A stretch of 64,000 nucleotides of DNA, from positions 5,889,001 through 5,953,000 of the forward strand of contig NZ_FNTD01000004.1 in the NCBI RefSeq assembly GCF_900104815.1, in the 5' to 3' direction. Positions 9,199-18,168 of this stretch are shown one piece after another. The translations under genes were made by a program, and so were the position numbers. The stretch comes from Streptomyces misionensis. Its GTDB lineage: Bacteria; Actinomycetota; Actinomycetes; Streptomycetales; Streptomycetaceae. Within the stretch, counting starts at the first letter, position 1. Each line of letters begins with the position of its first letter. Below the pieces are notes generated by a model. The model was not told where the DNA came from, ran no database searches, and saw only the letters and a program-made list of their open reading frames with translations.

Positions 9199-9942
9199 AT
9201 GGCGTTCATGTGCGCCACCGGGAAGCACCGCAAGCCCGGCCGGGTCAAGCGAACCACCGCCCAGGCGGCCGGTGTCGCGGCCCTGACGACCACCGGCGTC
9301 ATCGGCACCCTCGCGGCCTCCCCGGCGCTCGCCGCCGAGCGCCCCGCGGAACAGACCGGTCTCACCCCCGTACTCGCCGCGAGCGACGACGTCGCCGCGC
9401 ACATCGACGCGCAGGCCAGCGCCCAGCAGCGGGCAGCCGAGCGCAAGGCGGCCCAGGAGGCCGCTGCCAAGCGGCTGAAGGAGGCGCGCGAGGCGGAGGC
9501 CCGCGCCGCCCGCGAGGCCGAGCGCAAGCGGCTGAACGCCTTCGTCGCCCCGATCGCGCACTCCTATGTGTCCACCGGCTACGAGGCCAGCAGCTCTCTG
9601 TGGTCCTCCGGGTCCCACACCGGCATCGACTTCCATGCCGCCACCGGCACCCCGGTGCACGCGGTCGGCGTCGGCACCGTCGTCTCCACCGGCTGGGGCG
9701 GGGCGTACGGCAACCAGATCGTGATCCGCATGGCCGACGGCATGTACACCCAGTACGGCCATCTGTCGTCCATCGGCGTCACGGTGGGCCAGCAGGTCAC
9801 CGCCGGCCAGCAGATCGGCCTGTCCGGCGCCACCGGCAACGTCACCGGCCCGCACCTGCACTTCGAGGCGCGCACCAGCCCCGACTACGGCTCCGACGTC
9901 GACCCCGTCGCCTACCTGCGCAACCACGGCGTGAACGTCTGA
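9199..9942 (+). CDS. Secreted M23 (LytM) peptidoglycan endopeptidase
   Basis: A 247-residue exported cell-wall hydrolase. Residues 1-48 form a signal peptide ending ASPALA. Residues ~70-115 are Ala/Arg/Glu/Lys-rich and likely coiled coil. The C-terminal M23 domain has the zinc pattern HTGIDFHA (H and D ligands) and GPHLHFE (HxH). This size and layout are common among Streptomyces M23 proteins. Start: ATG at 9199, about 10 bases after AAAGGAA. Expression is probably set by the c-di-AMP riboswitch directly upstream, tying wall remodelling to osmotic or second-messenger state. Confidence 0.93.
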   Translation: MAFMCATGKHRKPGRVKRTTAQAAGVAALTTTGVIGTLAASPALAAERPAEQTGLTPVLAASDDVAAHIDAQASAQQRAAERKAAQEAAAKRLKEAREAEARAAREAERKRLNAFVAPIAHSYVSTGYEASSSLWSSGSHTGIDFHAATGTPVHAVGVGTVVSTGWGGAYGNQIVIRMADGMYTQYGHLSSIGVTVGQQVTAGQQIGLSGATGNVTGPHLHFEARTSPDYGSDVDPVAYLRNHGVNV

Positions 9943-9972
9943 CCGAGCCCGCGCGACCCCGCACGGCACCCG

Positions 9973-9998
9973 AAGCCCCGGCCACCGAGCCGGGGCTT
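9973..9998 (+). terminator. Terminator after M23 peptidase
   Basis: Perfect 10-bp stem, AAGCCCCGGC (9973-9982) with GCCGGGGCTT (9989-9998), 6-base loop, then TCGCCTTTT. It begins 30 bases after the stop codon. Confidence 0.88.
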
Positions 9999-10180
9999 TC
10001 GCCTTTTCCCGCGGTGTTCCGGTGACCCCGTGTTCCGGTGGCCCCTGTCCAAAAAATATCCCCGGATTCCGGTCCGCCGTCGGAAAAGGCCGCGCGGTGG
10101 AATAGAGTCACCGGAATAGAGTCATGGAAAAACGCGTCCGTCGTCGGCGTCGTGTCGCGGGATCAAGACGGAGGTCGGTC

Positions 10181-10867
10181 ATGCGTATTCCGGCGCAGTC
10201 GGTGTGCACGGCGATCCGGGACGACATCGTCGCGGGCGTCCTCGAACGCGGCGGCCGTCTCACCGAGGAGGTGCTGGCCCGTCGCTACGGGGTCTCGCGC
10301 GTCCCCGTGCGCGAGGCCCTGCGCACCCTGGAGGCGGAGGGCTTCGTGGTGACGCGCCGGCACGCGGGCGCCTGTGTGGCCGAGCCGAGCGAGCAAGAGG
10401 CCGCCGACCTGCTGGAGATGCGTCTGCTCCTGGAACCGCTCGGCGCCGCCCGGGCCGCCCGGCGACGCACCGAGGCGCATCTGAAGGTGCTGCGCGGACT
10501 GGTCAGGCTGGGGCAGGAGCGTGCCCGGCGGGGCGACGGCGAGGAACTGCGCGCGTTGGACGGCTGGTTCCACGAGACGCTGGCCCAGGCCTGCGGCAGC
10601 CCTTCGCTGACCTCCACCCTGCTTCAGCTGCGGCACAAGATCGCCTGGATGTACGTGCTCGACACGCCGTCGGACCCGGTCGGCACCTGGGCGGAGCACG
10701 GCACGATCGTGGACGCGGTGGCGCGCGGCGACGGGGCGCGCGCCCGCGCGGTGACCGCGCAGCACGCCGAGCGGGCGGCGGCCGAGCACCGGCTGCGCGT
10801 GCCCGGTGGCGCGGAGCGCGTGAGGACTTCGCAACATGCCGTAAACATGTCGGGCGCACAGAATTAA
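10181..10867 (+). CDS. GntR family (FadR-type) transcriptional regulator
   Basis: 228 residues. The N-terminal winged helix (residues ~10-70) contains the GntR signature RYGVSRVPVREALRTLEAEG. The C-terminal helical FCD-type effector domain has EMRLLLEP and a WFHETLAQACG segment of the kind that forms the small-molecule or metal pocket. Start: ATG at 10181 behind GGAGG at 10170-10174; the frame is open 57 bases further up, but that part is Arg-rich and lacks a ribosome-binding site. No catabolic neighbour identifies the ligand. It converges on ptsH but need not regulate it. Confidence 0.87.
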   Translation: MRIPAQSVCTAIRDDIVAGVLERGGRLTEEVLARRYGVSRVPVREALRTLEAEGFVVTRRHAGACVAEPSEQEAADLLEMRLLLEPLGAARAARRRTEAHLKVLRGLVRLGQERARRGDGEELRALDGWFHETLAQACGSPSLTSTLLQLRHKIAWMYVLDTPSDPVGTWAEHGTIVDAVARGDGARARAVTAQHAERAAAEHRLRVPGGAERVRTSQHAVNMSGAQN

Positions 10868-11213
10868 CACGGGTGCCGTATACAAAGGGGTGGGTATTCT
10901 ACGGGCCCGATTCCCCTATTTCTCCGGTGCCGTGAATTGACGGACCCGGGTGAATGGAATGGGTGTTCTGCTGCGACGAAAGCGCCGGAAATCGCGAATT
11001 CCGCCTCCGCTCGCGACGGCCGCAAGGGGGGCCCGCGGGGCTTCGCCCGTCCGCCGACCACCGTCATGCGGTCCGGGCGGTGGCGGGGCGGCCCGCCCCG
11101 CCACCCCGCCCGCGCCGAGCCGGCGGACCGGCCCGGACCGGGCGTCATGAAAGTGCCGAACCGGGCGTCGCGCCACTGCGCCGAAGCCCGGTCCGTCGAA
11201 GGCCCGATGCCGC
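10868..11213. other. Intergenic region with probable bidirectional terminator
   Basis: 346 bp between convergent genes. It holds a 23-bp perfect palindrome centred at 11,092 (left arm TGGCGGGGCGG at 11081-11091, right arm at 11093-11103), extended by GGGCGG and CCGCCC. Without a T-run it is a GC-type hairpin that could end transcripts from both sides. The frames here are Arg/Pro-rich and unsupported. Confidence 0.6.
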
Positions 11214-11495
11214 TCAGACGGTCTCGGGCAGCTCTTCCAGGCCCTCGGCGACCAGCTTGGCCAGCCGGTCCAGGGCGGCCTCGGCGCCCTCGGCGTCGGA
11301 GGCGAGCACGATCTCCTCGCCGCCCTGGGCGCCCAGCCCCAGGACGCCGAGCATGCTGGCCGCGTTGACCGGGGTGCCGCCGGCCTTGGAGATCGTCACC
11401 GGGATGCCCGAGGCCGACGCGGCCCGGACGAAGATGGAGGCGGGGCGGGCGTGGAGACCCTCGGCCCAGCCGACGTTGACGCGGCGCTCAGCCAT
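11214..11495 (-). CDS. ptsH: PTS phosphocarrier protein HPr
   Basis: 93-residue HPr, the small cytoplasmic protein that carries phosphate from enzyme I to sugar-specific EIIA domains. The active-site histidine is H15 in GLHARPAS. Ser47 sits where Firmicute HPr is phosphorylated by HPr kinase (NAASMLGVL). No enzyme I gene is adjacent, as is usual in Streptomyces where PTS genes are dispersed. ATG at 11495; a near-consensus DasR operator is centred ~32 bp upstream, linking expression to N-acetylglucosamine sensing. Confidence 0.97.
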   Translation of the reverse strand: MAERRVNVGWAEGLHARPASIFVRAASASGIPVTISKAGGTPVNAASMLGVLGLGAQGGEEIVLASDAEGAEAALDRLAKLVAEGLEELPETV

Positions 11496-11519
11496 GTGTT
11501 GCTGCCCTTCACTCTTCAG

Positions 11520-11535
11520 GGTTGTCTAGACCAGT
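11520..11535 (-). promoter_or_regulatory. DasR-responsive element (dre) upstream of ptsH
   Basis: GGTTGTCTAGACCAGT matches the 16-bp dre consensus ACTGGTCTAGACCAGT at 13 positions, with the central TCTAGACCAGT perfect. It lies 25 bp before the ptsH start. DasR, the GlcNAc-responsive GntR repressor, is known to control PTS genes in Streptomyces. Confidence 0.85.
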
Positions 11536-11673
11536 CTTCCATATGGTGAACCATGCCTGGAGAGGGGCTGCGCACCCCCTCCACCGTGCCGTCGTGACCG
11601 CACCCTCGGCCCGGCGTCCGTCTCCACAGACTGCCCCGCGCCGTTGCCGGACGCTAGCCGTACTCTGGGGCGC

Positions 11674-14505
11674 ATGCGAACCTCGGCGGAACCGCAGGGC
11701 CGGTACGAGTATCCCGCGCACTGGGAGGCGGACGTGGTGCTGCGGGACGGGGGCACCGCCCGCATCCGGCCCATCACCGTCGACGACGCCGACCGCCTGG
11801 TCCACTTCTACGAGCAGGTGTCGGACGAGTCCAAGTACTACCGCTTCTTCGCGCCCTACCCCCGGCTGTCCGCCAAGGACGTGCACCGCTTCACCCACCA
11901 CGACTTCGTCGACCGGGTGGGGCTCGCGGCCACCGTGGGCGGCGAGTTCATCGCCACGGTCCGCTACGACCGCATCGGCGCCGGCGGCACCCCCGCGTCC
12001 GCGCCCGCCGACGAGGCGGAGGTCGCCTTCCTGGTGCAGGACGCCCACCAGGGCAGGGGAGTGGCCTCCGCGCTCCTGGAGCACATCGCGGCCGTCGCCC
12101 GCGAGCGGGGCATCCGCCGCTTCACCGCCGAGGTGCTGCCCGCCAACACCAAGATGATCAAGGTCTTCACGGACGCCGGCTACACCCAGAAGCGCAGCTT
12201 CGAGGACGGCGTCGTCCGCCTGGAGTTCGACATCGAGCCCACCGACCGCTCGCTCGCCGTGCAGCGCGCCCGCGAGCAGCGCGCCGAGGCCCGCTCGGTG
12301 CAACGGCTCCTCGCCCCCGGCTCCGTCGCGGTCATCGGCGTCGGCCGCGCCCCCGGCGGGGTGGGCCGCAGCGTCCTGGCCAACATCAAGGACGGCGGGT
12401 ACGCGGGCCGGCTGTACGCGGTGAACAGGGCCTTCCCCGAGGACCTGGCGGAGGTCGACGGGGTGAGCGCGTACCACTGCGTGCGGGACATCGACGGCCC
12501 GGTGGATCTCGCCGTCGTCGCCGTACCGGCCGAGTACGTGCCCGCCGTGGTCGCCGAGTGCGGGGAACACGGCGTCCAGGGGCTCGTCGTGCTCAGCGCC
12601 GGGTACGCCGAGAGCGGACCCGAGGGCAAGGAGCGGCAGCGGGCGCTCGTGCAGCAGGCACGGGCGTACGGCATGCGGATCATCGGGCCCAACGCGTTCG
12701 GCGTCATCAACACCGCCCCCGGCGTACGGCTGAACGCCTCCCTCGCGCCCGAGATGCCGCGCCCCGGCCGCATCGGCATGTTCGCCCAGTCCGGCGCCAT
12801 CGGCATCGCGCTGCTGTCCCGGCTGCACCGGCGCGGCGGCGGGGTCACCGGGGTCAGCGGCGTCTCCACCTTCGTCTCCGCGGGCAACCGCGCCGACGTC
12901 TCCGGCAACGACGTCCTCCAGTACTGGTACGAGGACCCGGACACCGACGTCGTCCTGATGTACCTGGAGACCATCGGCAACCCCCGCAAGTTCACCCGGC
13001 TCGCCCGGCGGACGGCGGCGGCGAAGCCCCTCGTCGTGGTGCAGGGGACCGGCACCGCGCCCCAGGGCCACGCGGTGCGCGCCACCCGGCTGCCGCACGC
13101 GACGGTGTCCGCGCTGCTCCGCCAGGCCGGGGTGACCCGGGTCGACACCATCACCGAACTGGTCGACGCGGGACTGCTGCTCGCCCGCCAGCCGCTGCCC
13201 GCCGGGCCGCGCGTGGCGATCCTCGGCAACTCCGAGTCGCTGGGCGTCCTGACGTACGACCGCTGCCTGGCGGAGGGGCTGCGGCCGGCGCGGCCCCTGG
13301 ACCTGACGACCGGGGCGAGCGCGGCGGACTTCCACCGGGCGCTGAGCGCGGCGCTGGCCGACGACACGAACGACTCCGTCGTGGTGACGGCGATCCCGGC
13401 GATCGGCGAGGCGTCGCCGGGGGACGCGGAGCTGGCGGAGGCGCTGCGGTCCGCCGCGGCGGCGGTGCCGGGGAAGCCGGTGCTGGTGGTGCACGTGGAG
13501 CTGGGCGGACTGGCGCAGGCACTGTCGGCGGCGGCGAGCACCGCGCCGGCCGCCGCGGACAAGGCGTCCGGCGACCGGGGCGGCGCCCAGCCGCCCCGCC
13601 CGGCGGAACGACCGCCCACCGCGGTCTCCCCGCCCGAAGGGGCCCGGCTCATCCCCGCCTACCCCGCCGCCGAACGCGCCGTCCGGGCCCTCGCCGAGGC
13701 CGTCCGCTACGGGCAGTGGCGCAGGGAGGCGACGGACCCGGGAAGGGTGCCGGAGTACGAGGACATCGACGAGAAGGGGGCCGCGCGGCTGATCGGGGAG
13801 CTGCTGGCACGCGGCGAAGGACTCACGATCTCCGAGGCCGAGACCTGCGAGCTGCTCGGCAAGTACGGCATCAGGGTGCGGCGCGCCCTGCCCGCGCCCA
13901 CCCCCGACACCGCCGCCGAGGCCGCCCGCGCCCTCGGCTACCCGGTGGCCCTGAAGGCGACCGCCCCCCACCTCAGGCACCGCGCCGACCTGGGCGGGGT
14001 CCGCCTGGACCTGGCCGACGAGGACCAACTGCGGCGGGCCTACGCCGAGTTGTCCGAGCTGTTCGGCAAGCCGGAGGAACTGCGGCCGGTGGTGCAGGGG
14101 ATGGCGCCCAGGGGTGTCGACACCGTCGTACGGGCCGTGATCGACCCGGCGGCCGGGGCCGTGCTGTCCTTCGGCCTGGCCGGCGCGGTCTCCCAACTGC
14201 TGGACGACACGGCGCACCGGCTGATCCCGGTCACCGACCGGGACGCGACCTCGCTGGTGCGCACGATCCGCACCGCGCCCCTGCTCTTCGGCTGGCGCGG
14301 CTCCACCCCCGTCGACACCCCCGCCCTGGAGGAACTGCTGCTACGGGTGTCCCGGCTGGTCGACGACCACCCCGAGGTGGTCGCGGTCACCCTGGAACCG
14401 GTCGTCGTGGCCCCTCGCGGCGCCAACGTCCTCGGCGCGACCGTCCGCCTCGCCCCACCCCCGGCCCGGGACGACCACGGCCCCCGCACGATGCCGACGT
14501 ACTGA
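11674..14505 (+). CDS. GNAT / acyl-CoA-synthetase fusion, Pat-type protein acetyltransferase
   Basis: 943 residues. The N-terminal GNAT acetyltransferase domain (~25-190) contains QDAHQGRGVASALLEH, the acetyl-CoA loop. It is followed by CoA-binding (~205-310), succinyl-CoA-ligase-like (~320-480) and C-terminal ATP-grasp (~690-940) domains of the ADP-forming acyl-CoA synthetase type. Proteins with these parts acetylate lysines, often silencing AMP-forming acyl-CoA synthetases. The GNAT domain is at the N-terminus, the order described for Streptomyces Pat and reversed relative to Salmonella Pat. ATG at 11674; TACTCT at 11660-11665, eight bases upstream, looks like a -10 of a leaderless transcript. 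A linker at ~630-660 is Ala/Pro-rich. Confidence 0.92.
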   Translation: MRTSAEPQGRYEYPAHWEADVVLRDGGTARIRPITVDDADRLVHFYEQVSDESKYYRFFAPYPRLSAKDVHRFTHHDFVDRVGLAATVGGEFIATVRYDRIGAGGTPASAPADEAEVAFLVQDAHQGRGVASALLEHIAAVARERGIRRFTAEVLPANTKMIKVFTDAGYTQKRSFEDGVVRLEFDIEPTDRSLAVQRAREQRAEARSVQRLLAPGSVAVIGVGRAPGGVGRSVLANIKDGGYAGRLYAVNRAFPEDLAEVDGVSAYHCVRDIDGPVDLAVVAVPAEYVPAVVAECGEHGVQGLVVLSAGYAESGPEGKERQRALVQQARAYGMRIIGPNAFGVINTAPGVRLNASLAPEMPRPGRIGMFAQSGAIGIALLSRLHRRGGGVTGVSGVSTFVSAGNRADVSGNDVLQYWYEDPDTDVVLMYLETIGNPRKFTRLARRTAAAKPLVVVQGTGTAPQGHAVRATRLPHATVSALLRQAGVTRVDTITELVDAGLLLARQPLPAGPRVAILGNSESLGVLTYDRCLAEGLRPARPLDLTTGASAADFHRALSAALADDTNDSVVVTAIPAIGEASPGDAELAEALRSAAAAVPGKPVLVVHVELGGLAQALSAAASTAPAAADKASGDRGGAQPPRPAERPPTAVSPPEGARLIPAYPAAERAVRALAEAVRYGQWRREATDPGRVPEYEDIDEKGAARLIGELLARGEGLTISEAETCELLGKYGIRVRRALPAPTPDTAAEAARALGYPVALKATAPHLRHRADLGGVRLDLADEDQLRRAYAELSELFGKPEELRPVVQGMAPRGVDTVVRAVIDPAAGAVLSFGLAGAVSQLLDDTAHRLIPVTDRDATSLVRTIRTAPLLFGWRGSTPVDTPALEELLLRVSRLVDDHPEVVAVTLEPVVVAPRGANVLGATVRLAPPPARDDHGPRTMPTY

Positions 14506-15600
14506 GCGGGAGCGGGCCCACCACTCCTTTTACCGCCGCCTCGGCCCTCCGGGCTTCCGGGTGTTCCGGTCTCTCGGCCCTCCGGCCTCCGGGTTTACGG
14601 CTTCCCGGCCTCCCAGCGTCCCGCCCTCTGGGCTCCTGGTCTCCCGGCCCCCGGGCCTTCCGGCCTTCCTGCCTCGCGGTCTCCCGACCTTCCGGCCTCT
14701 GGGCTTCTGGGTTTACGGCTTCCCGGCTCTCGGCTTCCTCGTCTCTCGACCTCCTGGGCTCCCGGCTTCCCGGCCTCCGGGCTTCCGGGCGTTCCGGCCC
14801 TTGGGCCTCCCGGCCGCCGGGCTGACCCCGCCTACCACCCCGAGCCGCAGACCCGCGCCTTCACTGGGCCCGACGGCCGCGAGGTACACGGCCCCAGGCG
14901 TTCCGGCTTCCCGGCCTTCCGCCTCTGGGCTTACGGTCTCTGGCCCCCAGGGCTCCGGGCCTTCCGGCCCCGCGCTTCCGGCTTCCCGGCCCCCGGGCGC
15001 TCCGACCTGCCGGTGTATCGGTCACCCGGCCCCCGGGAGTTCCGGCCCCTTGCCTTCCGGCCTTCCTGCCTCGCGGTCTCTCCCGAGCTTCCGACCTCTG
15101 GGCTTCTGGGCCTACGGCTTCCCGGTCTCTCAGGCTTCCGGCTTCCCGGGCTCCGGTCGCCCGGGCGCCCGGTCTCGCGGCTTCCGGGCGTTCCGGCCCC
15201 CGGGTCTCCCCGGCTTCCGGGCTTGCGGCTTCCGGGCGTTCCGGCCTCTTGACCCCCTGGCCTCCCTGGCCTCCCTGGCCTCCCCGGCCTCCGGCCTCCC
15301 CGGCCTCCGGCCTCCTGGCTTCCGGGCGTTCCGGCCCCCGGGCCCCCGGCCCTCCTGGCCGCCTCCCCGTCTCAAGTCCCCCGACTCCCGGCCCCGCCCC
15401 CGCCCCCGCCCACGCCCCCCGCACGGGCTCCTTGCCCGCCCGCCCCGGCGGACATCCGCCACCCCGCGCCCCCCGCAGGCGGTCAGCCACGGACCGGAGT
15501 CCCGGTGTTCATCCGGGTGTCCCCGGGCGGCCCCCGGTCCCGTGGCCGCGGCGCGGCCCGTGGTCCCGGGCGGCCCTGACCCGCCTTGGCCACGGACTAG
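14506..15600. repeat. 1.1-kb pyrimidine-rich degenerate repeat tract
   Basis: Almost the whole interval is built from 8-10-base words such as GGCTTCCCGG, CCTTCCGG, CTTCCGGGCGTTCCGG and GGCCTCCGG. Longer modules recur, for example TCTGGGCTTCTGGG followed by TTTACGGCTTCCCGG near 14700 with a close copy near 15100. A clean 9-bp tandem, CTGGCCTCC, runs for nearly four copies at 15257-15292. The plus strand is strongly C+T-rich. Both strands stay open for hundreds of codons, but the predicted peptides are Pro/Arg/Gly repeats without a start signal, so I read it as non-coding. The last ~200 bp grade into ordinary sequence before the next gene. Confidence 0.85.
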
Positions 15601-15610
15601 GATGGACGCC

Positions 15611-16198
15611 ATGGCCAAGACCAGTACGACGACCCAGGGGCTGCGCGCGGCGATCGAGCGCAGCGGCTACTACCCGGCCCTCGTGGCCGAGGCGGTGGAG
15701 GCCGCGGTGGGCGGCGAGCCCATCCGGTCGTACCTGGTCCACCAGGAGACCACGTTCGACCAGAACGAGGTACGCCGCCATGTGACCGTCCTGGTCCTCA
15801 CCGCCAACCGCTTCATCGTCAGTCACACCGACGAGCAGGCCGCCGACAGCACCTCCCCGACGCCGTACGCCACCACCTCCACCGAGTCGGTCAAGCTCGG
15901 CCGGATCTCCTCCGTCGTGGTCAGCCGGGTGGTGGCCAACCCCGAGCAGTACACCCCGGGCACCCTGCCCCGCGAGGTCGTGCTGACCATCGGCTGGGGC
16001 GCGGTGAGCCGGATCGACCTGGAGCCCGCCGCCTGCGGCGACCCCAACTGCGACGCCGACCACGGCTACACCGGCAACTCCACGGCGGACGACCTCAGCC
16101 TGCGCGTCAGCGAGGCCGGGGACGGCCCGGAGACGGTGCGCGAGGCGCTCGCCTTCGCGCAGGCCATCTCGGAGGCGACCGCGGACGTCGCCCGCTGA
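15611..16198 (+). CDS. DUF5998 family protein
   Basis: 195-residue cytoplasmic protein recognised as the actinobacterial DUF5998 family; function unknown. The ATG at 15611 gives MAKTSTTTQGLR and has GGATGG about 6 bases upstream; an ATG nine bases earlier is also possible. The frame stays open upstream through the low-complexity tract, which is not believed to be coding. Residues ~150-165 contain CGDPNCDADHGY, a Cys/Asp/His cluster that could bind metal. The stop overlaps the next start (TGATG), so it is probably translated together with the phosphodiesterase-like gene. Confidence 0.8.
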   Translation: MAKTSTTTQGLRAAIERSGYYPALVAEAVEAAVGGEPIRSYLVHQETTFDQNEVRRHVTVLVLTANRFIVSHTDEQAADSTSPTPYATTSTESVKLGRISSVVVSRVVANPEQYTPGTLPREVVLTIGWGAVSRIDLEPAACGDPNCDADHGYTGNSTADDLSLRVSEAGDGPETVREALAFAQAISEATADVAR

Positions 16199-17388
16199 TG
16201 TCCCAGCTCTCCGCCTGGGACCACCCGGAACCCCTCGCCCTGGACACCGCGCCGCTGCCCCAGTACGGCACCGGCTCCCTCGCCGACCTGCTGCCGACCC
16301 TCGCCGCCGGCATGGGCGTCCCCGGCATGTCCGCGACGATCACCGAGCTGACCCCGGTCGACCGGGCCTGTGTCTTCCTGGTCGACGGTCTCGGCTGGGA
16401 GCAGCTGCGCGCCCACCCCGACGAGGCTCCCTTCCTCACCTCGCTGCTCGGCAGCTCCCGCGGCGGCACCGGCCGCCCGCTCACCGCGGGCTACCCGGCG
16501 ACCACCGCGACCTCCCTGGCCTCCGTCGGCACCGGCCTGCCGCCCGGCGCGCACGGCCTGCCCGGCTACACGGTCCGCGACCCGGCCACCGGCGCGCTGA
16601 TGAACCAGCTGCGCTGGCAGCCGTACACCGACCCGCGCCCCTGGCAGCCGTACCCCACCGTCTTCCAGCTGGCCCACGACGCCGGGGTGCACGCCGCCCA
16701 GGTGTCCTCGCCCGCCTTCCAGCACACCCCGCTCACCAAGGTCGCGCTCAGCGGCGGCACCTTCCACGGCAGGCTGTCCGGCGAGGAGCGGATGGACCTG
16801 GCCGCCGAGCAACTGGCCGCCGGGGACCGCTCGCTGGTGTACACGTACTACGCCGAACTCGACGGCTCCGGCCACCGCTACGGCGTCGCCTCCGACACCT
16901 GGCGCGGCCAGCTGATGTACGTCGACCGGCTGGCCCAGCGCCTCGCCGAGCAGCTGCCCCCGCGCAGCGCGCTCTACGTCACCGCCGACCACGGCATGAT
17001 CGACGTGCCGTTCGACGACGAGCACCGCATCGACTTCGACACGGACTGGGAACTGCGCGCCGGCGTCGCCCTGTTGGGCGGCGAGGGGCGGGCCCGGCAC
17101 GTGTACGCGGTGCCGGGCGCCCACAACGACGTGCTGACCTGCTGGCGCGAGGTGCTGGGGGAGCAGTTCTGGGTGGCCTCGCGGGACGAGGCGATCCAGG
17201 CCGGCTGGTTCGGGCCGCACGTGGACGAGCGGGTGTACGCCCGGCTCGGGGACGTGATCGCGGCCGCGTACGACGACGTCCTGATCATCGCCTCCGAGCG
17301 GGAACCGAAGGAGTCCGCGCTGGTGGGCAACCACGGTTCGATGACCCCCGTCGAGCAGCTGGTCCCGCTGCTCGAAGTACGCTCCTGA
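16198..17388 (+). CDS. Alkaline-phosphatase-fold phosphodiesterase / nucleotide pyrophosphatase
   Basis: 396 residues of the type I phosphodiesterase/nucleotide pyrophosphatase family. Metal-site motifs: FLVDGLGWEQL (first metal Asp), YPATTATSLASVGTGL with the probable nucleophilic Thr in PATTAT, TADHGMIDVP (Asp-His pair) and NHGSMTPVE (last His). No signal peptide, so probably cytosolic. It starts with the A of the preceding TGA (TGATG), indicating coupling with DUF5998. The substrate, a phosphate mono- or diester, cannot be told. Confidence 0.85.
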   Translation: MSQLSAWDHPEPLALDTAPLPQYGTGSLADLLPTLAAGMGVPGMSATITELTPVDRACVFLVDGLGWEQLRAHPDEAPFLTSLLGSSRGGTGRPLTAGYPATTATSLASVGTGLPPGAHGLPGYTVRDPATGALMNQLRWQPYTDPRPWQPYPTVFQLAHDAGVHAAQVSSPAFQHTPLTKVALSGGTFHGRLSGEERMDLAAEQLAAGDRSLVYTYYAELDGSGHRYGVASDTWRGQLMYVDRLAQRLAEQLPPRSALYVTADHGMIDVPFDDEHRIDFDTDWELRAGVALLGGEGRARHVYAVPGAHNDVLTCWREVLGEQFWVASRDEAIQAGWFGPHVDERVYARLGDVIAAAYDDVLIIASEREPKESALVGNHGSMTPVEQLVPLLEVRS

Positions 17389-17439
17389 CCCCCTACCCCC
17401 ACCGCCTTCCTCCCCTTGCCGAAAGGTGCTCAACTCCTC

Positions 17440-18090
17440 ATGCCCGAGCTGGTGTTCTTCTCCGGAACGATGGACTGCGGGAAGTCGACGCTGGCTCTCC
17501 AGATCGAGCACAACCGCTCCGCTCGCGGCCTGGCCGGCATGATATTCACCCGCAACGACCGCGCGGGCGCGGGCAAGCTGTCCTCCCGCCTCGGCCTGGT
17601 CACCGACGCCGTCGAGGTCGCCGACGACCAGGATCTGTACGTCTACGTCGTGGACCACCTCTCGCAGGGCGGCCGGATCGACTACGTGATCGCGGACGAG
17701 GCGCAGTTCCTCGCGCCCGGCCAGATCGACCAGCTGGCCCGTGTGGTGGACGACCTCGGCGTGGACGTCTTCGCCTTCGGCATCACCACCGACTTCCGCT
17801 CCAAGCTGTTCCCCGGTTCCCAGCGGCTGGTGGAACTGGCCGACCGCATCGAGGTGCTCCAGGTGGAGGCGCTGTGCTGGTGCGGCGCCCGCGCCACGCA
17901 CAACGCCCGCACGGTCGGCGGGGAGATGGTGGTCGAGGGCGCCCAGGTGGTCGTCGGTGACGTCAACCAGGAGGCGGGCGAGGTCGGTTACGAGGTGCTG
18001 TGCCGCCGCCACCACCGGCGCCGGATGACCGCGGCGACGGCCCGCGCGGCGGCCATCTCCCCGGACGTGCTGCCGGTCTCGTCCTCCTGA
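17440..18090 (+). CDS. tdk: Thymidine kinase (TK1-like, type II)
   Basis: 216 residues. The ATP-dependent salvage enzyme converts thymidine to dTMP. P-loop GTMDCGKST is at residues 9-17. The Walker B-like VIADEAQFL contains the catalytic Glu. LEALCWCGARATHNAR and the C-terminal CRRHH segment are the lasso and zinc-binding Cys pairs of this family. ATG at 17440, ~11 bases after AAAGGTG. It lies 51 bp after the phosphodiesterase-like gene, in the same direction. The window also encodes dUTPase at 32,471. Confidence 0.92.
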   Translation: MPELVFFSGTMDCGKSTLALQIEHNRSARGLAGMIFTRNDRAGAGKLSSRLGLVTDAVEVADDQDLYVYVVDHLSQGGRIDYVIADEAQFLAPGQIDQLARVVDDLGVDVFAFGITTDFRSKLFPGSQRLVELADRIEVLQVEALCWCGARATHNARTVGGEMVVEGAQVVVGDVNQEAGEVGYEVLCRRHHRRRMTAATARAAAISPDVLPVSSS

Positions 18091-18168
18091 GCCCGTCCTC
18101 CGCGGTCTCCTGAGCCGGTTCTCCCGAACGGGCCGACCGCATCCGGGGGAGGGACTGCCCGAACCCTT

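Noticed and set aside
14561..15610. Pro-rich N-terminal extension of the DUF5998 protein
   Set aside because: The frame is open through the low-complexity tract, but it lacks a ribosome-binding site and is not family-like; all frames are open there.
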